From positions 3,703,001 through 3,767,000 of the forward strand of contig NZ_CP104973.1 of NCBI RefSeq assembly GCF_025452195.1: 64,000 nt of DNA. Direction: 5' to 3'. Source of the stretch: Phyllobacterium zundukense (lineage in GTDB: Bacteria; Pseudomonadota; Alphaproteobacteria; Rhizobiales; Rhizobiaceae). The notes under the pieces were generated by a model. It was not told the origin of the DNA. It saw nothing but the letters and a program-made list of their open reading frames with translations, and did no database searches. The position numbers and the translations under genes were made by a program. Shown here piece by piece: positions 43,517 to 52,412 of this stretch (the first letter of the stretch is position 1; every line of letters starts with the position of its first letter).

Positions 43517-45649
43517 ATGAGAATTCCGGACTTCACCAAGATCGATTGGCAAGAGCCGAAGCCCCTCGCCCCAACGCCGGAGGCCGCAGCCTGGATCACG
43601 CCTGAGGGTATCCAGGTCAAGCGTTCCTATGGCGATGCAGCGCTTCGCGGGCTGCCGCATCTCGACAGCTTTCCCGGTGCTGCACCATTCATCCGTGGTC
43701 CCTATCCGACGATGTACGTCCAGCAGCCCTGGACGATCCGGCAATATGCCGGCTTCTCGACAGCCGAGGAATCCAATGCCTTTTACCGGCGCAACCTTGG
43801 CGCCGGCCAGAAAGGCCTTTCCGTTGCCTTCGATCTCGCCACCCATCGCGGCTATGATAGTGACCACCCTCGTGTCGCAGGCGATGTCGGCATGGCAGGC
43901 GTCGCCATCGATTCAATTCTCGATATGCAACAGCTGTTCGATGGTATTCCGCTTGGCGAAATGACCGTTTCCATGACCATGAACGGCGCAGTGCTGCCAA
44001 TTCTAGCGCTCTACATCGTTGCGGCCGAAGAACAGGGCGTCAGCCAAAAGCAGCTCGCCGGAACCATTCAGAACGACATTCTGAAGGAGTTCATGGTACG
44101 CAACACGTATATCTACCCGCCGCAGCCTTCGATGCGGATTGTCTCGGACATCTTTTCCTACACGTCGGAAAACATGCCAAAGTTCAATTCGATCTCGATT
44201 TCCGGCTATCACATGCAGGAAGCGGGGGCGACGGCCGACCTTGAGCTCGCGTATACGATCGCCGACGGAATAGAATATGCGCGAGCCGGCGTTGCGGCTG
44301 GTCAGGACATCGATAGTTTTGCACCGCGCCTCTCCTTCTTCTGGGCGATCGGCATGAATTTCTACATGGAAGTTGCGAAGCTGCGCGCCGCGCGTCTGCT
44401 TTGGGCCGTGTTGATGAAGAAGAACTTCAATCCGAAGGACGAGCGTTCGCTTTCGCTGCGCGCCCATTCGCAAACCTCGGGCTGGTCGCTGACGGCACAG
44501 GACCCTTACAACAACATCGTGCGCACCATGATCGAGGCCATGGCTTCGACACAAGGGCATACGCAATCGCTGCATACCAATTCTTTTGACGAAGCGCTGG
44601 CTCTTCCAACCGATCACTCGGCTCACATAGCCCGCAGCACACAGCTGGTCGTGCAAAAGGAGTCCGGCACGACGCGTACCATCGATCCGTGGGGTGGCTC
44701 ATTCTACGTCGAGCGGCTCACGCATGACCTTGCCACCCGTGCCCTCGCCCATATCGATGAGATCGAAGCGCTGGGCGGCATGGCCAAGGCCATCGAACAG
44801 GGCATTCCGAAGATGCGCATCGAAGCCGCCGCAGCCCGCACGCAAGCACGTATCGATAGCGGTCAGCAACCGGTCATCGGTGTCAACTCCTATCGCCCGA
44901 CCGAGGACATGGAAGTCGACGTGTTGAAAGTCGACAACGCAGAGGTGCGCGCGCGCCAGCTTTCCAAACTTCAGCAGTTGAAGGGAACACGCAACGTTGC
45001 CGCGGTCGATGCAGCCTTGTCTGCGCTGACGGCCGCTGCGAAGTCGGGCAAAGGCAATCTGCTCGACCTGGCTATTCAGGCAGCGCGAGCACGTGCAACA
45101 GTTGGCGAGATCTCGTTGGCGCTGGAGAAAGCCTATGGGCGGCATGTCGCCAATATCCACACGATTTCCGGCGTTTACCGCAAGGAGGCCGGGAAGAGCG
45201 AAGTCATCGACCGGGTTGAAGCCAAGGCGATTGCCTACGAAAAACGCACGGGACGGAAGCCCCGTATTCTTGTCGCAAAGATGGGCCAGGACGGCCATGA
45301 TCGCGGTCAGAAGGTCATTGCAACGGCCTTCGGCGATCTCGGATTCGAGGTCATCGTTGGCGCCATGTTCCAGACACCTGAAGAAGTTGCGGACCTCGCC
45401 GTCGAGAGCAGCGTCGATATCGTTGGCGTCTCATCACTGGCAGCTGGACATCTGACGCTTGTACCGGAGCTCAAGCAGGCGCTGATACGCCGCGAGCGTG
45501 AAGATACTCTTATTATCGTTGGCGGTGTCATACCCCCGCAGGACTTCGATGCGATCCTCAAAGCAGGTGCAACGGCTATTTTTCCTCCCGGCACTGTAAT
45601 CGGCGAGGCTGCCGAGAAATTGATCGATACCTTGCTGGATTCATTGTGA
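43517..45649 (+). CDS. scpA: Methylmalonyl-CoA mutase large (alpha) subunit
   Basis: A 710-residue adenosylcobalamin enzyme interconverting succinyl-CoA and (R)-methylmalonyl-CoA. The barrel domain has [32 protein letters not shown] and [11 protein letters not shown]. The B12-binding domain holds [14 protein letters not shown] with the cobalt-ligating His594. It begins one base after the small-subunit stop. It usually works as a heterodimer, so the frameshift next door may affect activity, although homodimeric mutases exist. Confidence 0.95.
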   Translation: MRIPDFTKIDWQEPKPLAPTPEAAAWITPEGIQVKRSYGDAALRGLPHLDSFPGAAPFIRGPYPTMYVQQPWTIRQYAGFSTAEESNAFYRRNLGAGQKGLSVAFDLATHRGYDSDHPRVAGDVGMAGVAIDSILDMQQLFDGIPLGEMTVSMTMNGAVLPILALYIVAAEEQGVSQKQLAGTIQNDILKEFMVRNTYIYPPQPSMRIVSDIFSYTSENMPKFNSISISGYHMQEAGATADLELAYTIADGIEYARAGVAAGQDIDSFAPRLSFFWAIGMNFYMEVAKLRAARLLWAVLMKKNFNPKDERSLSLRAHSQTSGWSLTAQDPYNNIVRTMIEAMASTQGHTQSLHTNSFDEALALPTDHSAHIARSTQLVVQKESGTTRTIDPWGGSFYVERLTHDLATRALAHIDEIEALGGMAKAIEQGIPKMRIEAAAARTQARIDSGQQPVIGVNSYRPTEDMEVDVLKVDNAEVRARQLSKLQQLKGTRNVAAVDAALSALTAAAKSGKGNLLDLAIQAARARATVGEISLALEKAYGRHVANIHTISGVYRKEAGKSEVIDRVEAKAIAYEKRTGRKPRILVAKMGQDGHDRGQKVIATAFGDLGFEVIVGAMFQTPEEVADLAVESSVDIVGVSSLAAGHLTLVPELKQALIRREREDTLIIVGGVIPPQDFDAILKAGATAIFPPGTVIGEAAEKLIDTLLDSL

Positions 45650-45650
45650 A

Positions 45651-46643
45651 ATGATTTATGTCTACGCGCTGCAAGACGATTATCTGATGCCCAGTGCTGC
45701 GCTCGCGGGGGCAGAGCTGCCACCCAACGCAGTCTGGATCGACCTTATCAACCCGACGCATGACGAGGACGTCCAGGTTGAGAACTGGACCAAGGCTACC
45801 ATACCGACGCACGAGGATATGATCGAGATCGAGGAATCCAGTCGCTTCTACGCAGAGAACGGCGCGCAATATCTGACCGCTTCCATCCTGCATTCCACCG
45901 AATTGAAGCATCACGGTATCGCTCCGGTATCGTTCATCCTCACAGGAAAGCGGCTTGTCACTGTCCGCTATACCGAGCCGAAGGCGTTCACTCTGTTTAT
46001 TGGCCGCGCGACCAAGCCGGGAAACGGTCTTATTACACCCAGATGCAGCGGCATCAGCATTCTGCTGGGATTGGTCGAAGCTGTAACGGACCGGATTGCC
46101 GACATTCTCGAAGGTGTTGCTGGCGATATCGATGTGAATTCTCACGCCATCTTCCGGCGGTCGGAAAATGACAAGCCGATGACAACGAAGAACTTCAGGG
46201 ACAGTCTCAACAATATCGGTATTCAAGGCGCGTTTCTTTCCAAAATTCGGGAAAGCATCGCCGGCGTCAGCCGCCTCCTCGTTTATACGGCGGCCATGCC
46301 GGAAGAGGCTTTGGGCAAGAAGGACATCCGGGCTACGATCAAGTCGCTGGAGCGCGACACGCAATCGCTAAGCACCTATGTCGATTTCCTTTCCAACAAG
46401 GTGACCTTTCTGCTGGATACGGTCGTTGGGCTCATCTCGATCGAGCAGAACGCCATCATCAAGATTTTCTCCGTCGCGGCTGTGGCCTTCATGCCGCCAA
46501 CGCTGGTCGCATCGATTTACGGTATGAACTTCCATTTCATGCCCGAACTCGACAAGGTGTGGGGCTATCCCATGGCCATCGGGTTGATGATTGCCTCGGC
46601 CGTGATCCCGCTCCTGATCTTCCGCAAAAAGGGCTGGCTGTAA
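45651..46643 (+). CDS. corA: CorA family Mg/Co/Ni transporter
   Basis: A 330-residue protein with a large cytosolic N-terminal domain (VWIDLINPTHDED) and two C-terminal membrane helices, with the selectivity motif GMN in IYGMNFHFMPELDK between them. The start follows the scpA stop by a single base, so it is co-transcribed with the mutase. The metal could be Mg2+, or Co2+ for the B12 enzyme; the latter is speculative. Confidence 0.92.
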   Translation: MIYVYALQDDYLMPSAALAGAELPPNAVWIDLINPTHDEDVQVENWTKATIPTHEDMIEIEESSRFYAENGAQYLTASILHSTELKHHGIAPVSFILTGKRLVTVRYTEPKAFTLFIGRATKPGNGLITPRCSGISILLGLVEAVTDRIADILEGVAGDIDVNSHAIFRRSENDKPMTTKNFRDSLNNIGIQGAFLSKIRESIAGVSRLLVYTAAMPEEALGKKDIRATIKSLERDTQSLSTYVDFLSNKVTFLLDTVVGLISIEQNAIIKIFSVAAVAFMPPTLVASIYGMNFHFMPELDKVWGYPMAIGLMIASAVIPLLIFRKKGWL

Positions 46644-46657
46644 GACGAAGGTCGATA

Positions 46658-46699
46658 TTGGTCGTATGGTTCCTCAATGTTATATCTTATGTTATAACA
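46658..46699 (+). promoter_or_regulatory. Promoter and dyad upstream of the AbrB-Doc pair
   Basis: TTGGTC, 17 bp, TATATC form a promoter (46658-46686). Inverted 7-bp arms TGTTATA (46678-46684) and TATAACA (46693-46699) overlap its -10 and start site. Autorepression by the antitoxin is inferred. Confidence 0.55.
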
Positions 46700-46831
46700 G
46701 AGGACCAAGTGATGACGAAGCCTGCAAACTCAGTGAGCGAAACATTCGAACGGCAAATGTCGGCTGCATACTACGTCATGGGCAAATACAAAAATGTGCT
46801 GCAAAAACTTGGTTCTGGCAGGAGCGAAACC

Positions 46832-47062
46832 ATGAATATCACTGTGCGCAAAATCGGCAACTCAGAGGGCGTCATCCTGCCCAAAGACGTGCTTGAGCGG
46901 CACCATCTGAAAGCGGGTGATCAGCTCGTCCTTATTGAAGAGGGCGATGGCTTGAAGTTACGCCGCCTGCAAGATGATCCCGAAGAGTTCGAAAACAAGA
47001 TGAAGATCGCCCGAGAGAGAATGAAGAAGTACGAGACCGCATATCGCGTTCTCGCTAAATGA
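46832..47062 (+). CDS. AbrB/MazE-type antitoxin
   Basis: A 76-residue swapped-hairpin protein: MNITVRKIGNSEGVILPKDV then LERHHLKAGDQLVLIEEG, with a helical C-terminal tail that should wrap around the toxin. AGGAG precedes this ATG. An in-frame ATG at 46712 with its own AGGA would add 40 residues and cannot be excluded, as the predicted promoter lies upstream of both. The stop overlaps the start of the Doc gene. Confidence 0.85.
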   Translation: MNITVRKIGNSEGVILPKDVLERHHLKAGDQLVLIEEGDGLKLRRLQDDPEEFENKMKIARERMKKYETAYRVLAK

Positions 47063-47439
47063 CGGATTTTCACTCGCGCGAATTTGTCGAAGCTCTGCAT
47101 GGGGAACAGATACGATTGCATGGTGGTGCGCCGGGCATACGTGATCTTGGCATGCTCGAATCCGCGCTTAACAGGCCCCTGCAGAAAGAAGCGTACGGCG
47201 AGCCAGATCTATTTGATCTGGCCGGCGCGTATCTTTTCGGAATCGTAAAAAACCATCCCTTCGTGGATGGAAACAAACGGACAGGCTTCGCAGCGGCCGA
47301 CCTGTTTCTGTACTTCAACGGGTTCAGTCTGGAAGCAACTCAGGAAGAAGTCATACAGCTGGTTTTGATGATTGCCGCTGGCGAAATCGACGAGACCGGC
47401 GCGGCGGCCTTCTTCCGCGATCACATCGAACCGGTATGA
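47059..47439 (+). CDS. doc: Doc/Fic-family death-on-curing toxin
   Basis: A 126-residue protein with the Fic loop of Doc toxins, HPFVDGNKRTGFAAAD, in which Lys replaces the usual Gly. This is characteristic of kinases that phosphorylate EF-Tu rather than AMPylators. The N-terminus FHSREFVEALHGEQIRLHGG also fits Doc. It overlaps the antitoxin stop by 4 bp. Pairing Doc with an AbrB-type rather than a Phd-type antitoxin is a known variant. Confidence 0.9.
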   Translation: MTDFHSREFVEALHGEQIRLHGGAPGIRDLGMLESALNRPLQKEAYGEPDLFDLAGAYLFGIVKNHPFVDGNKRTGFAAADLFLYFNGFSLEATQEEVIQLVLMIAAGEIDETGAAAFFRDHIEPV

Positions 47440-47493
47440 AAAGCGCTTTGAATTGAATCTCTTGGGGCCCACTGCTCAAAGCAGGATTCAACT

Positions 47494-47967
47494 TCAAGGT
47501 GCAGTATCGATCGCCGTTATTTCCCACTCGTGATCATTCAGCACAAAACTATCACCAATGGATTTACCGAACATCGCCTTCGCCATGGGTGACACATGTG
47601 AGATCTTGCCATGGCTGGCGTCCGCTTCGTCCTCGCCGACAATTGCCCAGGTTTGTGACTTATCGTCTTCATTGGCGATTGTGACTGTCATGCCGAACCG
47701 GACCACTTCACTATGCGGATCGGGGCGTGAGACTTCGGCCGATTCCCTGCGGGCGTTCCAGTACCGCAGATCGCGTGAGGCTCGCGCGATCAGATCGCGG
47801 TCAGCCTCGGCGTTGCCTTTGGCCAGCGCTTCATGCGCTGCTGCGAGTTCGGCATCAATATGAGCGAGGCCCTTTTCCGTCACCAGATTCCGGTGCGGGC
47901 TTATCGGGCGCTCGCCGACATCGATCGAGGAGTTGCTATCGTCTTCCTTTGTGAAGGCCCTGCTCAT
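47494..47967 (-). CDS. GreA/GreB family transcription elongation factor-like protein
   Basis: A 157-residue protein with a helical N-terminal region (LVTEKGLAHIDAELAAAHEA) and a Gre C-terminal beta domain (FGMTVTIANEDDKSQTWAIV, then GEDEADASHGKISHVSPMAK and DSFVLNDHEWEITAID). It is a divergent paralogue with the usual coiled-coil shortened, so RNA polymerase secondary-channel binding is likely, but cleavage stimulation is uncertain. The start choice (MSRAFTKED) lacks a strong SD. Confidence 0.83.
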   Translation of the reverse strand: MSRAFTKEDDSNSSIDVGERPISPHRNLVTEKGLAHIDAELAAAHEALAKGNAEADRDLIARASRDLRYWNARRESAEVSRPDPHSEVVRFGMTVTIANEDDKSQTWAIVGEDEADASHGKISHVSPMAKAMFGKSIGDSFVLNDHEWEITAIDTAP

Positions 47968-48048
47968 CGAACGAAGGTATGCCTTGCTCGGCACTACAGC
48001 AAGTGCAATCCTCTATCACCCGTCTCATTCTCTTCCGCGGATAACAAT

Positions 48049-49392
48049 ATGATCAACCGACGCTTCGTCCTGACTGGTCTGGCCGCGCTTGCCGGCGCTG
48101 GGATTCTACCGCGTAGCTCGCAAGCACAGACCGCATCAGGAATAATCAACGCCGTTGAATTCGGGTTGATTCCTGGAGGGCCAGACGATCAGACGATCAA
48201 GCTGAATGCCTTGCTCGCCAAAGCAAGTTCCTCCGGCCAGCAGATATTCCTCCCACCTGGAGCCTATATTGCCTCGGGTGTCCAGTTTCCCGCCTATGTC
48301 AATCTGCTCGGTGTTTCCGGCAAGTCGCGTCTTCTGTTCGGCGGCAAATCCAGTCTGTTAAGCGCTCATGGTTCCAATCATGTCCAGCTCAATGGCCTTG
48401 TAATCGACGGCGACGGCAGGCCTCTAGGTGATAGCGTTCGAGGGCTGCTCGAAGCCAGTAACGTCGCTCGTCTCGTATTGGATGATTGCCAGATTGTCGG
48501 TGCGCGCAAGAATGCCGTGGACCTCTTCAAATGCGGTGGGCGTATTGAGGCTACGCGTATATCCGGCGCCAGCGACGCGGCCATATTTGCTGCGGACTCC
48601 ACCGGACTGGAGATCACCGGCAACGAGATCAACGATTGCGGTAATGGCGGCATTCTCGTTCAGCGTTACGAGCAAGGCCGGGACGGTACGATCATCACAG
48701 GCAACCGCATTGGCAAGACCAGGGCGGATGCAGGCGGCACCGGTCAGAACGGCAACGCCATCAATATCTTTCGCGCGAACAATGTCGTCGTTTCCAACAA
48801 TGTCATCAACGACAGCGCTTTTTCCGCGATCCGCGGCAATAGCGCCAGCAATCTGCAGATCACCGGCAATAACTGCAGTGTCAGCGGCGAAACCGCGATT
48901 TATTCAGAGTTCGCTTTCGAAGGCGCCATCATAGCCAACAATCTCGTCGATGGTGCTGCAAACGGCATATCGATGGTCAATTTCGACAGCGGCGGCCGGC
49001 TCGGAACCTGCAGCGGCAATTTGGTCCGCAACCTCTCGACCAAGGGCCCATATCCCGGCACCTTCGGCATCGGTATCAGCGTCGAAGCCGACATCTCGGT
49101 TACCGGCAATGTGGTTGAAAACGCCCCGCTCTACGGCATACAGCTCGGCTGGGGGGCTTATATGCGCAATGTAATTGCGACTGGAAACATCATCCGCACA
49201 TCGGGCGAAGGCGTCTATGTCAGCGTGGTCGAGGGCGTCGGTTCAGCCATCATCTCCGATAACATTATCCAGGGCTCCCGGAATGGCGGTATCGTCGGTC
49301 ATAGCTGGAGTGATGTCACGGTCAAGGATTTGACCCAGAAGAGTGCCCGGATCTATCCAAACCTTACCGTCGAGCGGAATGTCATCAATTGA
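48049..49392 (+). CDS. TIGR03808-type Tat-exported beta-helix repeat protein
   Basis: A 447-residue protein with a twin-arginine signal (INRRFVLTGLAALAGAGIL) and a right-handed parallel beta-helix built from repeats such as GLEITGNEINDCGNGGILVQ and NLQITGNNCSVSGETAIYSE. Pectate-lyase-like folds of this kind often bind or cleave polysaccharides. The family is confined to Hyphomicrobiales and its role is unknown. Its 3' end overlaps the convergent asparaginase gene by 8 bp. Confidence 0.87.
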   Translation: MINRRFVLTGLAALAGAGILPRSSQAQTASGIINAVEFGLIPGGPDDQTIKLNALLAKASSSGQQIFLPPGAYIASGVQFPAYVNLLGVSGKSRLLFGGKSSLLSAHGSNHVQLNGLVIDGDGRPLGDSVRGLLEASNVARLVLDDCQIVGARKNAVDLFKCGGRIEATRISGASDAAIFAADSTGLEITGNEINDCGNGGILVQRYEQGRDGTIITGNRIGKTRADAGGTGQNGNAINIFRANNVVVSNNVINDSAFSAIRGNSASNLQITGNNCSVSGETAIYSEFAFEGAIIANNLVDGAANGISMVNFDSGGRLGTCSGNLVRNLSTKGPYPGTFGIGISVEADISVTGNVVENAPLYGIQLGWGAYMRNVIATGNIIRTSGEGVYVSVVEGVGSAIISDNIIQGSRNGGIVGHSWSDVTVKDLTQKSARIYPNLTVERNVIN

Positions 49393-50404
49393 TATCGGCG
49401 TCCGTTAGCGCTTCTGTCGGGCTGATGACACCATAGGTAATGCCGTTCCAATTGCGCATTTCGCGGTCGGCAAACCGGTCGAGCTTCGACTCCAGCTCGT
49501 CCTCGTTGCGATAAATCCGGGCGAGAATCGTAGCGATGATTGCCTCCGATGCCCGCGCGCTCCCGTCATCACACTTGATAGCGATACCGAGCCCGAGTTC
49601 GGGCAACGCACCGGTGTAGACACCTTCAGCACCGCCTTTTACGAAGATGCGGTTTGGAGCCATCTCCATCAACACTGTACAGGCGCGATTGGTGCCCGCG
49701 ACATAGTATGATGCTGCCATGGCCGCATCGACAAGGCGCCGCGCTGCAGCGGCACGGACCGGCTCGAATCCGACTCCCGTCGCCATGCGGGCAAAGCCAT
49801 GCGCCAAGTTTTTCAGGGGAATGGCATAGGTCGGGATAGAACAACCGTCAGTGCCGCAGCGATCCAGCGCATGCGGCGCGCCGGTAACGCTTTCCATCGC
49901 ATCGCGCACCATATCCTGTTCGGGCGAGCCCAAGGCGGAATAGCCATGCGTTTCGATGCCAAGATGCCGGCACGTGCACAGGAACCCCGCATGTTTGCCG
50001 GAACAATTATTATGCAGCGGCGTCGGCTCCTGGCCACTTTTCGCCAGCGCAATCAGCACAGGCTGCTGCGCCGGCCAATGCGAGCCGCACTCTAGCGCCG
50101 AAACATCGAGCCCGGCGCGGCCGAGCATATCAGCGGCCTTTGCCACATGTTGCGGCTCGCCCGAATGCGATGCACAGGCCATGGCGAGTTCCTCATTGCC
50201 GAAGCCATAGGCATCCGCAGCGCCGCTCTCGACCAGCGGCAGCGCCTGAATTGCCTTGATCGCAGAGCGCGGAAAGGTCGGTCTCTCGATGTCGCCAAGC
50301 GAGAAGACGATTTTGCCATCGCCATCAGTCACGATCACCGCGCCACGATGGCGGCTCTCGACCGTTTCGCCGCGAAAAACTTCAACCAGAACCGGATTGC
50401 TCAT
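49385..50404 (-). CDS. ansA: Rhizobial-type L-asparaginase
   Basis: A 339-residue enzyme of the PF06089 class typified by Rhizobium etli asparaginase, unrelated to the E. coli enzymes. The Ser-Lys catalytic pair is in PRSAIKAIQ (Ser47, Lys50). A zinc/catalytic site is formed by CSGKHAGF (Cys134, Lys137) and DRCGTDGCSIPTYA (Cys188). It hydrolyses asparagine to aspartate and ammonia. The start overlaps the mazF stop as ATGA, so it is translated with a toxin-antitoxin pair. Confidence 0.93.
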   Translation of the reverse strand: MSNPVLVEVFRGETVESRHRGAVIVTDGDGKIVFSLGDIERPTFPRSAIKAIQALPLVESGAADAYGFGNEELAMACASHSGEPQHVAKAADMLGRAGLDVSALECGSHWPAQQPVLIALAKSGQEPTPLHNNCSGKHAGFLCTCRHLGIETHGYSALGSPEQDMVRDAMESVTGAPHALDRCGTDGCSIPTYAIPLKNLAHGFARMATGVGFEPVRAAAARRLVDAAMAASYYVAGTNRACTVLMEMAPNRIFVKGGAEGVYTGALPELGLGIAIKCDDGSARASEAIIATILARIYRNEDELESKLDRFADREMRNWNGITYGVISPTEALTDADIN

Positions 50405-50760
50405 CTCGATGGTCCCATATGTGTTCGTGGTGATGACGCCAAGCCGAGAAACACCAGCATTGCTAGATTCAGACGAACAAGATCGTCATCACTCAATCGT
50501 CCGATAAACAACCCGATTTTGGATTTCGGCACGGATGAAATTTTATCCACCATGACCCAAGATTGATGGCGCAAGCCATTATCAGGGTTTGGATCGATCA
50601 TTGGTCGGGCAAATGGCACCTGAAGGTCGATGCTAGTCAAAGTGCATATAACGATCGAATTCGTCTCGTCAAAACTATCATTCTGAACAATGACCACAGG
50701 TCGAGGCTTACCTGCATAGTCTTTGCCTCCAGCAACCGTCCAAACGTCACCGCGTTTCAT
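50401..50760 (-). CDS. mazF: MazF/PemK-type mRNA interferase toxin
   Basis: A 119-residue protein starting MKRGDVWTVAGGKDYAGKPR with the conserved RPVVIVQND, then VICTLTS and QSWVMVDKISSVPKSKIG, all typical of MazF/PemK. It cleaves single-stranded mRNA. Its start lies 14 bp inside mazE. Its stop overlaps the asparaginase start, and its last ten residues extend beyond the usual family end. Confidence 0.9.
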   Translation of the reverse strand: MKRGDVWTVAGGKDYAGKPRPVVIVQNDSFDETNSIVICTLTSIDLQVPFARPMIDPNPDNGLRHQSWVMVDKISSVPKSKIGLFIGRLSDDDLVRLNLAMLVFLGLASSPRTHMGPSR

Positions 50761-50989
50761 CGACACTGTCATCAAAGTCAGAAATTGAATCAATAAATGC
50801 CTGATCGTCTGCCTCAGTCGGACTGTTGGCAATCGCCAGTGACTCCCTGTGAGCTTCTTCTTTAAATTCCTTCGAATTTACATCCGGCAGCCAAAATTGC
50901 ACGGGACGCAGGCCCTGTGCCCGCAAGCGCTCACGATGCTCCTTGACCTTCTGCTGAGAGGTCTTTTTCGGTTGTGTTGATGAACGCAT
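50747..50989 (-). CDS. mazE: MazE-like antitoxin (DUF3018 type)
   Basis: An 80-residue antitoxin: basic N-terminus, KVKEHRERLRAQGLRPVQFW and LPDVNSKEFKEEAHRESLAI, then an acidic tail (DSISDFDDSVDE) that should occupy the MazF RNA site. AGGAG precedes the ATG. A perfect 16-bp palindrome lies just upstream. Confidence 0.88.
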   Translation of the reverse strand: MRSSTQPKKTSQQKVKEHRERLRAQGLRPVQFWLPDVNSKEFKEEAHRESLAIANSPTEADDQAFIDSISDFDDSVDETR

Positions 50990-51004
50990 ATCATGCTCCT
51001 GATA

Positions 51005-51020
51005 AGGTTACATGTAACCT
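51005..51020. promoter_or_regulatory. Palindromic operator of mazEF
   Basis: AGGTTACATGTAACCT is a perfect 16-bp palindrome 16 bp upstream of the mazE ATG. Binding by MazE or MazEF is inferred from position. Confidence 0.6.
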
Positions 51021-51050
51021 ATCACGGTTTTGCTCGTGATGCTACCAGCC

Positions 51051-52217
51051 TTATTTTATCCGCTCCAGCACCGAAACATAATTGGCGACCGCTGCGCCGC
51101 CCATGTTGAAAATTCCCGCGAGCTTGGCGCCCGGCACCTGTATGCCACCGGCTTCCTCGGTCAATTGCATTGATGACAGCACATGCATCGAGACGCCGCT
51201 GGCGCCGATCGGATGCCCCTTGGCCTTGAGACCGCCGGAAGGATTGACCGGCAGGCGGCCATCCATCGCTGTCTGGCCTTCGAGCGCTATCCTGGCGCCC
51301 TCGCCGGGCTTTGCCAGTCCCATTGCCTCGTACTCGATCAGTTCGGCGATGGTGAAGCAATCATGTGTCTCGACGAAGGACAGGTCGTCGATGGTCACGC
51401 CGGCCTGTTCCAGCGCACGCTTCCAGCCTTCCGAACAGCCTTCGAAAAGCAGGATATCGCGCTTGGAGATCGGCAGAAAATCCTGAACGTGGGCCGCTGC
51501 ACGAAACGCCACAGCACGCTTCATCTTCAAGGCAGTCTGCGTATCGGTCAGGACCAGCGCCGCCGCGCCGTCAGAGACGAGCGAACAATCGGTACGCTTC
51601 AATGGGCCCGCAACGAATGGGTTCTTCTCGCTCTCCTGCCGACAGAACTCATAGCCGAGATCCTTGCGCATCTGCGCATAGGGATTATTGACGCCGTTCT
51701 TGTGGTTTTTGGCAGCGATCATCGCCAAAGCGTCGGATTGATCACCGTATTTCTGGAAATACGCGGCTGCGATCTGGCCGAAGACTCCGGCGAAACCAGC
51801 AGGAATCTCGCCCTCTTCCGGCAGATAGGACGCTTTGAGCAAATTCTTGCCGATTTCCGGACCGGGCGTCGATGTCATCTTCTCGACACCCACGACCAGT
51901 ACGACCTTGGCGCTGCCTGCACGAATGGTCTTGATGCCCTGATGCACGGCTGCCGAGCCGGTCGCGCAAGCGTTTTCAACACGCGTCGCGGGCTTGAAGC
52001 GAAAGGCATCACTCGCCTGCAGCACCAGACTGGCGGTGAAATCCTGCGGAGAGAAACCAGCATTGAAATGACCAAGCAGGATCTCGTCGACGTCTTCAGG
52101 ACCAATGCCGGCGTGATCGAGCGCCCCTACCGCAGCTTTGACGATCAGGCTTTCGACAGTTTCGCCTTCCAGCTTTCCAAATGGCAGATGCGACCATCCA
52201 ACGATACAGGCAGTCAT
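51051..52217 (-). CDS. Thiolase-superfamily protein, SCP-2/SCPx-like
   Basis: A 388-residue protein with the acyl-binding Cys84 in RVENACATGSAAVH, a histidine in FVETHDCFTIAELIEYEAMG and GLKAKGHPIGASG. The second catalytic cysteine of classical thiolases is replaced in GIFNMGGAAVANY, as in the SCPx-like group. It may act in beta-oxidation or side-chain cleavage, or not as a biosynthetic thiolase at all. The start follows GGAGG with seven-base spacing. It is divergent from betC. Confidence 0.88.
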   Translation of the reverse strand: MTACIVGWSHLPFGKLEGETVESLIVKAAVGALDHAGIGPEDVDEILLGHFNAGFSPQDFTASLVLQASDAFRFKPATRVENACATGSAAVHQGIKTIRAGSAKVVLVVGVEKMTSTPGPEIGKNLLKASYLPEEGEIPAGFAGVFGQIAAAYFQKYGDQSDALAMIAAKNHKNGVNNPYAQMRKDLGYEFCRQESEKNPFVAGPLKRTDCSLVSDGAAALVLTDTQTALKMKRAVAFRAAAHVQDFLPISKRDILLFEGCSEGWKRALEQAGVTIDDLSFVETHDCFTIAELIEYEAMGLAKPGEGARIALEGQTAMDGRLPVNPSGGLKAKGHPIGASGVSMHVLSSMQLTEEAGGIQVPGAKLAGIFNMGGAAVANYVSVLERIK

Positions 52218-52412
52218 TTCCATTCCTCCAAAATCTCTTTCTCTTGAGCTAACCATGAAACCCGCGCGATTCAAGGTGAACCGGCGTGTACAGATGGTTT
52301 CAACCAGAAATATCGGTCGTCATGCGGTGCGCAATGGCGTAACTGAAACAGCGACCATCATTACCATATGGAAAATGCTATAGAGACGAATTTTGCGCCT
52401 GCCGGAGCCAGC

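Noticed and set aside
51183..52247. A 354-codon open frame on the plus strand
   Set aside because: It is antisense to the thiolase gene with no ribosome site or recognisable domain.
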